DNA of 64,000 nucleotides, from NCBI RefSeq assembly GCF_038019025.1, contig NZ_CP150496.1, positions 1,081,501 through 1,145,500 of the forward strand. The letters are read 5' to 3'. The notes beneath the pieces were generated by a model that had not been told where the DNA came from, ran no database searches, and saw only the letters and a list, made by a program, of their open reading frames with translations. How positions within the stretch are numbered: the first letter of the stretch is position 1; the number at the start of each line of letters is the position of its first letter. Both the position numbers and the translations under genes were made by a program. This DNA comes from Polaribacter marinaquae (GTDB lineage: Bacteria; Bacteroidota; Bacteroidia; Flavobacteriales; Flavobacteriaceae). Positions 18,208 to 26,506 of the stretch are shown in pieces.

Positions 18208-19548
18208 TTAACCTAACAAATCGTCGTTGTTAGACTCTGGTTTTGGATCGTTTGCTGGTTCTCCACCTTCTGAAGATGCTTCTCCATCTGCCTTATAATA
18301 ATCTTCGAAAATTTCTTTCATATCGATACCATAACGCTCTGCAAAGTTTGCCTGAATCTTAGAATCTTTTGCACGAATTTCATGCAAAGCCTCTGCGTAG
18401 GTGCTATAAACACCTTGCATAACTTTTTCGTGAACCGGAATGTTGTCCATCATTTCTTGACGTGCTTTGGCACTTGCCGTATGCATAGATGCTAAGGTTT
18501 CACCAATATGCTCATCGGTTTTTACACCTAAATGCTCTAAAATTGCCGCAAATTCTTGATCTGTTCTTGCTTTTAACGCAACAACATAACCGTCGTAATA
18601 CTTCAAACGTTCATCTGTATCACTTTTTAATTTTGCTCTGTGTGTTTGTAAATTAGAACGTAAAGAAGTTAACACTTTAATAGTTAAATTGTGCTTGTGC
18701 ACAAAACTATCTTTAGACGCCGCCAAAGTTGTGTAGGCATTTTTAAGACCTTCTAACTCTTCTACTTTTTGCTCTATAGTTGTAACTTTAGACAAAGCTT
18801 CTGAATATTCAGCAGATTGTTTGTCTGCAACTTCTTCTAATGCTTGACGCGCTTGCTTAAGCAAAGCATACTGTTCTTCTAATTTTGTTTCTGTTTCTGC
18901 TTTTTTCTCTAAAGCTTTTGTATGATTTTTAGAAGCTTCTACAATTGCATCTTTTAGCTTTTCTTCTACTTCTTTAATTTCTACTTCACGGTTTTTTAAA
19001 CGCGTAACCGCTGCTTGAGATTTGTAAGAAAGCTCACTTAATAATGTTTGTACATCTGCACTTTCTATACGTTGTTGAAACTTTGCTTTTGCTTTATTAT
19101 CTGCGCCAGCACGTATTTTTTCTGCTTCTTTAAATTCCGCTTGCTCCTTTTTAATTTTAGATTTACGCCCCCAAAGATTATTCCACCAAGTATCTGGTTT
19201 GTTCTCTGCGTCTTCTAATTCTATTCTTGCTCTTTCTAATGCTTTTTGCGCATCGTCTATTATTTTTTGCTCTTCTGGATTTAATGATGAGAATTTTTCA
19301 AAAATAATTCCAACCTCATCTTGATAATCAGTTAAGTCTTTAATTGCATCTAAAAGCGTTGTTCTGTCTTTTTCTGCCATGTGCACAACATCATCTAATG
19401 TTGCATTTAATATTTTTTGACGTCTTTGTGGGTCCTCTTCTTGAGATAGTTTGGATTTCATCGTATCGATGGCTTTCCCCCAGTTTACATCAACTTTTTC
19501 GGTTTTCTCGTTAGAATTCGTTTCTAATAAATCAAAATCATCAGACAT
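18208..19548 (-). CDS. Unrecognised coiled-coil protein, 446 aa
   Basis: A soluble protein dominated by heptad-rich helices from about 95 to 310 (long Glu/Lys/Ala runs such as KKAETETKLEEQ). It has a helical C-terminal domain (about 310-415) and an acidic, disordered tail ending NNDDLLG. No signal peptide or membrane segment is seen. Loose similarity in style to TelA/toxic-anion-resistance proteins is not enough for a call. It is the upstream-most gene of the AAA+ cluster, separated from the rest by a repeat element and the toxin-antitoxin pair. Confidence 0.78.
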   Translation of the reverse strand: MSDDFDLLETNSNEKTEKVDVNWGKAIDTMKSKLSQEEDPQRRQKILNATLDDVVHMAEKDRTTLLDAIKDLTDYQDEVGIIFEKFSSLNPEEQKIIDDAQKALERARIELEDAENKPDTWWNNLWGRKSKIKKEQAEFKEAEKIRAGADNKAKAKFQQRIESADVQTLLSELSYKSQAAVTRLKNREVEIKEVEEKLKDAIVEASKNHTKALEKKAETETKLEEQYALLKQARQALEEVADKQSAEYSEALSKVTTIEQKVEELEGLKNAYTTLAASKDSFVHKHNLTIKVLTSLRSNLQTHRAKLKSDTDERLKYYDGYVVALKARTDQEFAAILEHLGVKTDEHIGETLASMHTASAKARQEMMDNIPVHEKVMQGVYSTYAEALHEIRAKDSKIQANFAERYGIDMKEIFEDYYKADGEASSEGGEPANDPKPESNNDDLLG

Positions 19549-19681
19549 AATTTGCGTAGTGTTTTTTAATTGAACAATTTTAAGACAAGCAATTTCGTTA
19601 AAAAATTTAATTTATAACAACATTTCTATAGATATATGTAGTTTTTTTATATGAATTGTTACAAACATTGTAGAAAAAATA

Positions 19682-19710
19682 AAAACACCACTAAAAAATA
19701 GTGGTGTTTT
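19682..19710. terminator. Bidirectional hairpin terminator
   Basis: A 12-bp perfect stem (AAAACACCACTA / TAGTGGTGTTTT) encloses the loop AAAAA. It stands between aceA and the coiled-coil gene, with T-rich ends on either strand. Confidence 0.7.
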
Positions 19711-19763
19711 CGCTTCAAATAAAATTTACAAACAGCTAAATTTATGTAAACTTATTTTAAAAA

Positions 19764-19814
19764 AATTCCCGCATCGTTTTAAACAAACAACTAAAAAAAA
19801 CAACGGCGGGAATT
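19764..19814 (-). terminator. Terminator of isocitrate lyase
   Basis: On the minus strand AATTCCCGC pairs with GCGGGAATT, with a second inner pairing (CGTTGTTTT against AAAACG), and is followed by seven T. It begins 28 bases past the aceA stop. Confidence 0.75.
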
Positions 19815-19842
19815 GTATCCTATCGAAATAGAATAAAAATTA

Positions 19843-21459
19843 TTAAACTATAGCTTCTGCTACTTTATTTTCTTTTGCTTCAAACTGATTAGAAGTATTA
19901 TTCGCTCCACCAGCCTTTAAAGCTTTATCTCCAGCAAAGAAGGTTTTGTGATCGTCTCCTAAATCTGAACCAGCCATTCTTTGGTGTTTTACACAAGAAA
20001 CTCCTTTTCTAATTTCTTGTCTTTGCACACCTTTTACATAAGCTAACATTCCTTCTTCACCGAAATAACCTTCTGTTAAATCGTTCATATGCAACGCTGT
20101 TGTATGATAGGTTGGTAATGTAATTAGATGATGAAATATTCCAGCTTCTCTTGCTCCATCAACCTGAAAAGTTTTAATTTTTTGATCTGCAAGATGACAT
20201 AATTCTGAACCATCATATGCTTTATCCATTAAGTTATTTCTATCATATTCCGACATATTTTCTCCCTCTGCTAACATTTCATCATACACTTGGTTACGGA
20301 AATTTAAGGTCCAGTTAAAAGAAGGCGAATTATTATACACCAACTTTGCATTTGGCACTACCTCTTTTACTCTATTAACCATATGTGCAATTTGCTTAAC
20401 ATTTGGTGTTGGAGTTTCAATCCACAATAAATCTGCTCCGTTCTGTAAACTTGTAACACAATCTAAAACAACTCTATCAATATTAGAACCGTCTTTAAAT
20501 TTATACAATCCATTTGGTAATCTTACCGGACGCACTAATTTACCTTCTCTTTTTAATAAAACATCGTCTTCTTTGGCGTCTTCAATTGCAATTTCTTCTG
20601 CCTCTACAAAAGCTAAATATTGAGAAGCTAAATCTCCAGGCTCTTGACTTACTGGTAATTTCTGTGTTAAACCAGCTCCTTCAGAATCGGTTCTTGCTAC
20701 AATTACTCCATCATCTACACCTAATTCTAAAAATGCATAACGAATTGCATTTAATTTAGCTATAAAATCTTCATGTGGCACGGTTACTTTTCCATCTTGA
20801 TGACCACATTGTTTTGCGTCTGAAACCTGATTTTCTATCTGAATTGCACAAGCTCCAGCTTCAATCATCTTTTTAGTTAATAAATAAGTAGCTTCTTCAT
20901 TACCAAAACCTGCATCTATATCTGCTATAATTGGAACGATATGCGTTTCAAAATTATCTATTTGATCTTGTACGTCTTCTCCGTTTTCTTTTCTTCGGAA
21001 TAAATCATTTAATTCAATTGCGTCTGCTTGACGTAAGAAATCATAAATTTCTGCAATTAAACTTGGTACTGCTGTTTTTTCGTGCATTGATTGATCTGGC
21101 AATGGTCCAAATTCCGAACGTAAAGCAGCAACCATCCAACCTGACAAATACAAATAACTTTTATTTGTTGTTTTATGATGTTTTTTTACAGCAATCATTT
21201 TTTGTTGCGCCACAAAACCATGCCAGCAACCTAAAGATTGTGTATAATTTGACGAATCTGCATCATATTCCGCCATATCTTTTCTCATGATTGCAGCTGT
21301 ATATTTAGCAATATCTAAACCTGTTTTAAAACGGTTTTGAGTTGCCATTCTTGCAGCACTTTCAGAATTTATAGCATTCCAAGAGTTGCCATATTTTGCT
21401 TTTAAATTTCTTACTGTTTCTAATACTGAACTATAATTTGTTTGTGCTAAATTTTTCAT
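19843..21459 (-). CDS. aceA: Isocitrate lyase
   Basis: Cleaves isocitrate to glyoxylate and succinate, the first glyoxylate-shunt step. The catalytic signature is KQCGH at 216-220 with Cys218 as the active-site residue, and the metal-binding block IIADIDAGFG lies near 177-186. At 538 residues it is longer than the E. coli type (434) and closer to the long bacterial form. It is the second gene after malate synthase, with a hairpin in the 75-base gap. It is probably co-regulated with it by the divergent RamB-like regulator. Confidence 0.96.
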   Translation of the reverse strand: MKNLAQTNYSSVLETVRNLKAKYGNSWNAINSESAARMATQNRFKTGLDIAKYTAAIMRKDMAEYDADSSNYTQSLGCWHGFVAQQKMIAVKKHHKTTNKSYLYLSGWMVAALRSEFGPLPDQSMHEKTAVPSLIAEIYDFLRQADAIELNDLFRRKENGEDVQDQIDNFETHIVPIIADIDAGFGNEEATYLLTKKMIEAGACAIQIENQVSDAKQCGHQDGKVTVPHEDFIAKLNAIRYAFLELGVDDGVIVARTDSEGAGLTQKLPVSQEPGDLASQYLAFVEAEEIAIEDAKEDDVLLKREGKLVRPVRLPNGLYKFKDGSNIDRVVLDCVTSLQNGADLLWIETPTPNVKQIAHMVNRVKEVVPNAKLVYNNSPSFNWTLNFRNQVYDEMLAEGENMSEYDRNNLMDKAYDGSELCHLADQKIKTFQVDGAREAGIFHHLITLPTYHTTALHMNDLTEGYFGEEGMLAYVKGVQRQEIRKGVSCVKHQRMAGSDLGDDHKTFFAGDKALKAGGANNTSNQFEAKENKVAEAIV

Positions 21460-21497
21460 AATTTTGTGTTGTTAAATAAGTTATTGTTAATAGCTTT

Positions 21498-21527
21498 CCC
21501 CTTAAAATGTTGCCGCATTTTTTGGGG
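21498..21527. other. Hairpin between malate synthase and isocitrate lyase genes
   Basis: CCCC and GGGG, with inner AAAATG / CATTTT, form a stem with a six-base loop. The T-run follows only on the plus strand, so on the aceBA transcript it is a stable hairpin without a terminator tail. It could protect or process the message; this is inference. Confidence 0.55.
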
Positions 21528-21534
21528 CTTTTTT

Positions 21535-23130
21535 TTATATATATGTGTATGCTGAAAGCGTTAAAAACTCTTTATAATCTTTTGATAAAACTAATTGATC
21601 AAACAACTCTATTGCAAGTTTAAACTTACCATTTGTAAAATTCTCTTCGCCAACTAATTTTTTTAATTTCTCTACTTCTTCCCTTTTTAATAACTGATAC
21701 ATTGCCATATTAAAAGTTCTTCCGTCTTCAATTTTAACGTTATTGTGCAACCATAGCCAAACTTGCGTTCTCGATATTTCGGCAGTTGCAGCATCTTCCA
21801 TTAAGTTATATAATGCTGCTGCACCATTTCCTCTTAACCAAGATTCTATGTATAAAATTCCAACGTTTATGTTTTTCCTAATTCCGTCTTCGGTAATTGT
21901 TCCTTTTGGCATTTCAACCAAATCTTTTTCTGAAACTTTTACATCACTTCTTTTAATATGAATTTGATTTTTAGTTGGCATATTTTTATTAAAAACATCC
22001 ATGGCTACTTTTACCAATCCTGGATGCGCAACCCAAGTTCCATCATGACCGTTTTTTACTTCTTGCTCTTTATCATTAAACACTTTTGCAAAAGCAGCAT
22101 CGTTTGCTTTTTCATCGTTTTTAATTGGAATTTGAGCTGCCATTCCTCCCATTGCATGCACATTTCTTTTATGACATTTTTGAATAACCAATAAAGAATA
22201 AGCTTTCATAAATGGAGAATTCATTGTTACCTGATCTCTATTTGGAACCATAAACCCCTTATGATTTCTAAACTTCTTGATGTATGAAAAAATATAATCC
22301 CAACGACCACAATTTAAACCTGCCATGTGATTTCTTAATTCATATATAATTTCGTCTAACTGAAAACTAGCTGTAATTGCTTCTACTAAAACTGTAGCTT
22401 TTATTGTTTTTTGCGGAATTGACAAATAGTCTTGTGCAAATACAAAAACATCGTTCCAAAAACGAGCTTCTAAATAATGCTCTAATTTTGGCAAATAAAA
22501 GTAGGTTGCAGAACCTTGTTCTTGTAATGTTTTTATATTATGAAAAAAGAACAATCCAAAATCAACTAAAGAACCCGACATCTCTTCACCAGCAATCAAT
22601 AAATGCTTTTCATTTAAATGCAAACCTCTTGGGCGCACCAATAAAGTTGCAGTTTCTTCATTTAAAGAATATGTTTTATCTTTTTTCTCATTATAATATG
22701 AAATGGTTTTATTTATAGCATCACGTAAATTAATTTGCCCTCCTAAATTGTTTTCAATATTTGGAGAATTACTATCCTCAAAATCTGCCATAAATGTTTT
22801 TGCACCAGAATTTAATGCGTTAATCACCATTTTTCTATCAACAGGCCCCGTAATTTCCACTCTTCTATCTAATAAATCTTCAGGTAAAGGAGCACAAACC
22901 CAATCAGATTCTCTTACCTCTTTTGTTTCCTCTAAAAAAGAAGGGAAATTTCCTGCGTTAAAATATGCCTGCGAAACCTCTCTTTCTTTTAACAACTCCA
23001 ATCTTCTAGAATTAAATTTGTTATGCAATTCAACCAAAAAAATCTTTGCCTCTAACGTTAAAACACTTTGATACTCTTCCTGAGAAAATCCTACAAATTT
23101 TATCTCTTTTAATGCTGTAGCTTGTTCCAT
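21535..23130 (-). CDS. aceB: Malate synthase A
   Basis: Condenses glyoxylate and acetyl-CoA to malate. Family blocks are visible: LLVRPRGLHLNEKH, the block after ATVLVEAITASFQ, CGRWDYIFSY, and the C-terminal catalytic region EDAATAEISRTQVWLW. The frame opens at 23187, but the Met at 23130 (MEQATALKEI) leaves room for the promoter and gives 531 residues, the usual length. It is the first gene of the glyoxylate operon; isocitrate lyase follows. Confidence 0.95.
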   Translation of the reverse strand: MEQATALKEIKFVGFSQEEYQSVLTLEAKIFLVELHNKFNSRRLELLKEREVSQAYFNAGNFPSFLEETKEVRESDWVCAPLPEDLLDRRVEITGPVDRKMVINALNSGAKTFMADFEDSNSPNIENNLGGQINLRDAINKTISYYNEKKDKTYSLNEETATLLVRPRGLHLNEKHLLIAGEEMSGSLVDFGLFFFHNIKTLQEQGSATYFYLPKLEHYLEARFWNDVFVFAQDYLSIPQKTIKATVLVEAITASFQLDEIIYELRNHMAGLNCGRWDYIFSYIKKFRNHKGFMVPNRDQVTMNSPFMKAYSLLVIQKCHKRNVHAMGGMAAQIPIKNDEKANDAAFAKVFNDKEQEVKNGHDGTWVAHPGLVKVAMDVFNKNMPTKNQIHIKRSDVKVSEKDLVEMPKGTITEDGIRKNINVGILYIESWLRGNGAAALYNLMEDAATAEISRTQVWLWLHNNVKIEDGRTFNMAMYQLLKREEVEKLKKLVGEENFTNGKFKLAIELFDQLVLSKDYKEFLTLSAYTYI

Positions 23131-23158
23131 ATTTATATTTTTTTTGATTTTTATACTG

Positions 23159-23189
23159 CAATGATATAAAATATTTTTGAACGCCACAA
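23159..23189 (-). promoter_or_regulatory. Putative aceB promoter
   Basis: On the minus strand TTG (23187-23189) and TATCATTG (23159-23166, one mismatch to TAnnTTTG) are 20 bases apart, the usual -33/-7 spacing. The -33 end touches the palindrome at 23189-23202. Confidence 0.5.
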
Positions 23190-23202
23190 GCGAACGTTCG
23201 CT
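23189..23202. promoter_or_regulatory. Palindromic operator candidate in the aceB/regulator intergenic region
   Basis: AGCGAACGTTCGCT is a perfect 14-bp palindrome, unusually GC-rich for this genome. A related half-site, TTCGCTAA, recurs at 23232-23239 near the regulator promoter. The position between the glyoxylate operon and a divergent RamB-type regulator makes it the likely binding site. Confidence 0.65.
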
Positions 23203-23246
23203 AAATTTAAAAAAAAGATAAAATTTTAATATTCGCTAATAATGAT

Positions 23247-23254
23247 TATCTTTG
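23247..23254 (+). promoter_or_regulatory. -7 box of the regulator gene, almost touching its ATG
   Basis: TATCTTTG matches TAnnTTTG. Only four bases separate it from the ATG at 23259, so transcription would start at or next to the start codon and the message would be leaderless. Confidence 0.5.
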
Positions 23255-23258
23255 AAAT

Positions 23259-24743
23259 ATGATTATAGAAGACGAGTACATTAGACTGATTTTTGGCTTA
23301 AAACTTAAACAAATAAGGACAGATAAGAATTTATCTTTATTCGGTTTATCAAAATTATCGGGCTTATCAAAATCGTATTTAAACGAAATTGAAAAAGGAA
23401 AAAAATATCCAAAAACAGATAAAATTATCATTCTTTCTGAAAAACTAGATGTTCCTTATGATAATTTAGTTTCGCTAAAACTAGATAAAAACCTTGCTCC
23501 TATTGGAGAAATTTTACAATCTAAAATTTTAAAGGAAATTCCACTAGACTTATTCGGCATAAAAGAGAATAACTTAATTGATATTGTAGCAAATGCTCCT
23601 GCAAAAGTAAATGCCTTTATAAGTACAATAATTAAGATTGCTCAAAACTACAACCTAACTAGAGAAAGTTTCTTTTTAGCATCCTTACGCTCTTACCAAG
23701 AAGCACACAGTAATTATTTTGAAGATATAGAAAATGATGTAGAAAAATTTGCAGAGTCTTATCATTTAAACCTAAATAAAAGAATAACCTCTATTGATCT
23801 AGAAGACATTTTAACAGAAGAATACGGTTACACCATAAATGATAAAGAATTAAGAAAACATGAAAATTTAGGAGAATTAAGAAATATATTTATTCCACAA
23901 AAGAAAATACTTTTAATAGACAGCACTATTTCTGAAGCACAAAAAACTTTTATTTATGCAAAGGAATTAGCCTACAACTATTTAAATATTAATGACAGAT
24001 TATTTACCTTCCCTTGGATAAAATTTGAAAACTTCGATCAAGTTTTAAATAATTTTATAGCTTCCTATTTTGCTGGAGCTTTAATTATTCCAAGAAAATC
24101 TTTAACTGAAAAACTAACACAATTCTTCTCTCTAAAAGAATGGAAACCACTTGAACTACATAAAATTATTAAACATTTTAATTGTTCTCACGAAACTTTC
24201 TACCAACGATTAACAAACATATTACCAAAGTACTACAATATAAAAAACCTGTTTTTTTTACGTTTTACTCATAAATTAAACTCACCAGAATTTAGATTAA
24301 ATAAAGAACTACACATAACTCAGCAACAAGCGCCTCACGCTAACAGAAACAATGATCATTATTGTAGAAGATGGATTTCTATAAAAACAATAAAAGACTT
24401 AGAAAAATCTTCTAAAGAAAGACCAACATTTGGAGTACAAATATCTTCTTATGTTAATCAGAAAAACGAATACCTAGTTTTATCATCCGCAACAACTGAC
24501 CCTTTTAAAGAAGACATAAACAGAAGTGTAAGTATCGGAATGTTATTATCTGCAAACCTTAAAAAGAAACTAAATTTCTTTAAAGAAGATACCTTTGAAA
24601 AAAAACTGGTAGGTGTTACTTGTGAAACTTGCGCTGTAGAAAATTGTACAGAAAGAACAGCAGAACCTTCAAGATTAGAAAAACAAGAAAAGTATAAAAA
24701 AATTGCAATTACAGTAGCCGAAATTATTAGTTCTTACAGTTAA
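23259..24743 (+). CDS. RamB/ScfR-type transcriptional regulator of C2 metabolism
   Basis: A 494-residue cytoplasmic regulator. An XRE-type helix-turn-helix occupies about 14-65 (LKQIRTDKNLSLFGLSKLSGLSKSYLN holds the recognition region). It is followed by an IrrE/M78-like region lacking the HExxH zinc motif (TFIYAKELAY instead). A C-terminal domain has a cysteine motif (CETCAVENC). This architecture is that of the short-chain fatty acyl regulators, including RamB of Corynebacterium, which controls aceA, aceB and pta-ackA. It is divergent from aceBA and beside pta-ackA, which supports the same role; the effector is unknown. Confidence 0.87.
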   Translation: MIIEDEYIRLIFGLKLKQIRTDKNLSLFGLSKLSGLSKSYLNEIEKGKKYPKTDKIIILSEKLDVPYDNLVSLKLDKNLAPIGEILQSKILKEIPLDLFGIKENNLIDIVANAPAKVNAFISTIIKIAQNYNLTRESFFLASLRSYQEAHSNYFEDIENDVEKFAESYHLNLNKRITSIDLEDILTEEYGYTINDKELRKHENLGELRNIFIPQKKILLIDSTISEAQKTFIYAKELAYNYLNINDRLFTFPWIKFENFDQVLNNFIASYFAGALIIPRKSLTEKLTQFFSLKEWKPLELHKIIKHFNCSHETFYQRLTNILPKYYNIKNLFFLRFTHKLNSPEFRLNKELHITQQQAPHANRNNDHYCRRWISIKTIKDLEKSSKERPTFGVQISSYVNQKNEYLVLSSATTDPFKEDINRSVSIGMLLSANLKKKLNFFKEDTFEKKLVGVTCETCAVENCTERTAEPSRLEKQEKYKKIAITVAEIISSYS

Positions 24744-24782
24744 AAAATTTCTTATTTTAGCACTCGCAAACAAAACAACTTT

Positions 24783-26411
24783 ATGGATTTAAACTTCAAT
24801 AAAAACGAAGATCACAATAAACTTTTAGCATCAGATTTACGACAACGTTTTGCCAAAGTAAAACTTGGTGGAGGTCAAAAACGTATTGACAAACACCATA
24901 GTAAAGGTAAAATGACTGCGCGTGAACGTGTTGAGTATTTATTAGATGATGATAAAAAGTCAATAGAAATTGGTGCTTTTGCTGGAGAAGGAATGTACGA
25001 AGAACACGGCGGATGTCCTTCTGGTGGTGTTGTTGTGAAAATTGGCTACATTAAAGGAAGACAATGCATTGTTGTAGCAAATGACGCAACTGTAAAAGCT
25101 GGAGCCTGGTTTCCGATAACTGGAAAAAAGAATTTGCGTGCTCAAGAAATATCTATTGAAAATAGACTACCAATTATATATTTAGTAGACTCTGCGGGTG
25201 TTTATTTACCAATGCAAGATGAAATTTTTCCAGACAAAGAACATTTTGGACGTATTTTTAGAAATAACGCCGTAATGAGCAGTATGGGAATTACACAAAT
25301 TTCTGCCGTTATGGGAAGTTGTGTTGCTGGCGGCGCTTATTTACCAATTATGAGTGACGAAGCTTTAATTGTAGATAAAACAGCGAGTATCTTTTTAGCC
25401 GGAAGCTACTTAGTTAAAGCTGCAATTGGAGAATCTATAGACAACGAAACTTTAGGTGGTGCAACAACTCATTGTGAAATTTCTGGAGTTACAGACTATA
25501 AAGCTAAAGACGATAAAGACGCGTTAGATAAAATAAAATTTATTGTTGATAAAATTGGCGATTCAGACAAAGCTGGTTTTAGCAAGAAAGAAGCTTTTCC
25601 TCCAAAAGAAAATGAAGATGATATTTTCGGAATTCTTCCAAAGGAAAGAAATGCACAATATGATATGTTAGAAATTATCAAACGTTTGGTAGATAATTCT
25701 GAATTTGAACAATATAAAGAAGGTTACGGAAAAACAATTTTAACGGGTTACGCCAGAATAGATGGTTGGGCAGTTGGTATTGTTGCCAATCAACGTAAAT
25801 TAGTAAAAACCAAAAAAGGAGAAATGCAGTTTGGTGGCGTAATTTATAATGATTCTGCAGATAAAGCTACTCGTTTTATTGCCAATTGTAATCAGAAGAA
25901 AATACCATTGGTTTTCTTACAAGATGTAACAGGTTTTATGGTAGGTTCTAAATCTGAACATGGCGGAATCATAAAAGATGGAGCAAAAATGGTAAATGCT
26001 GTTAGTAATTCTGTGGTACCAAAATTTACCATTGTTATTGGTAACTCTTACGGCGCTGGTAATTACGCAATGTGCGGTAAAGCCTACGACCCAAGATTAA
26101 TTGCTGCGTGGCCTAGTGCTGAGTTAGCTGTTATGAGTGGTAATTCTGCAGCAAAAGTTTTATTACAAATAGAAACTGCCTCTTTAAAGAAACGAGGTGA
26201 AGAAATTACTCCAGAAAAAGAAGCCGAATTATTTGACAAGATAAAATCTCGTTACGATAAACAAATTTCACCATATTATGCAGCCGCAAGAATTTGGACA
26301 GATGCGGTAATTAATCCGTTAGATACTAGAACTTGGATTTCTATGGGAATTGAAGCAGCAAACCACGCTCCTATTGAAAAACAATTTAATATGGGAGTTT
26401 TACAGGTTTAA
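24783..26411 (+). CDS. Acyl-CoA carboxylase carboxyltransferase (beta) subunit
   Basis: A 542-residue crotonase-fold carboxyltransferase. N-terminal (GKMTARERVEYLLDD) and C-terminal (AVMSGNSAAKVL) blocks match the methylcrotonyl-CoA carboxylase beta group better than propionyl-CoA carboxylase. The oxyanion loops are GSCVAGGAYLP and GNSYGAGNYAM. It transfers carboxyl from biotin to an acyl-CoA and needs a biotin carboxylase/carrier subunit, not encoded here. The substrate (3-methylcrotonyl-CoA in leucine breakdown) is likely but unproven. A terminator separates it from pta. Confidence 0.88.
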   Translation: MDLNFNKNEDHNKLLASDLRQRFAKVKLGGGQKRIDKHHSKGKMTARERVEYLLDDDKKSIEIGAFAGEGMYEEHGGCPSGGVVVKIGYIKGRQCIVVANDATVKAGAWFPITGKKNLRAQEISIENRLPIIYLVDSAGVYLPMQDEIFPDKEHFGRIFRNNAVMSSMGITQISAVMGSCVAGGAYLPIMSDEALIVDKTASIFLAGSYLVKAAIGESIDNETLGGATTHCEISGVTDYKAKDDKDALDKIKFIVDKIGDSDKAGFSKKEAFPPKENEDDIFGILPKERNAQYDMLEIIKRLVDNSEFEQYKEGYGKTILTGYARIDGWAVGIVANQRKLVKTKKGEMQFGGVIYNDSADKATRFIANCNQKKIPLVFLQDVTGFMVGSKSEHGGIIKDGAKMVNAVSNSVVPKFTIVIGNSYGAGNYAMCGKAYDPRLIAAWPSAELAVMSGNSAAKVLLQIETASLKKRGEEITPEKEAELFDKIKSRYDKQISPYYAAARIWTDAVINPLDTRTWISMGIEAANHAPIEKQFNMGVLQV

Positions 26412-26440
26412 TAACTTGTAATTATATCTAAATAAATAAT

Positions 26441-26468
26441 AAATGACTAATATCACAATTAGTCATTT
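26441..26468 (+). terminator. Intrinsic terminator after the carboxyltransferase
   Basis: AAATGACTAA pairs with TTAGTCATTT around an 8-base loop, followed by a T-run. It separates the carboxylase gene from pta-ackA. Confidence 0.75.
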
Positions 26469-26478
26469 TTTTATGCCT

Positions 26479-26486
26479 TATTTTTG
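26479..26486 (+). promoter_or_regulatory. -7 box of pta-ackA
   Basis: TATTTTTG matches TAnnTTTG exactly, 20 bases before the pta start and just after the preceding terminator. Confidence 0.5.
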
Positions 26487-26506
26487 CAAAACAATACAAT
26501 AAAAAC

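Noticed and set aside
10222..19548. Reading the AAA+ cluster as a classical phage-defence island
   Set aside because: Apart from one MazF pair there is no nuclease, reverse transcriptase, TIR, restriction or helicase gene, so a defence role is not supported by sequence alone.
20931..21290. 119-residue open frame opposite isocitrate lyase
   Set aside because: Antisense to a certain gene, Leu/Phe-rich, with no promoter or family motif.
22703..23071. 122-residue open frame opposite malate synthase
   Set aside because: Shadow of the real gene with Ser/Leu bias typical of antisense frames in this genome.
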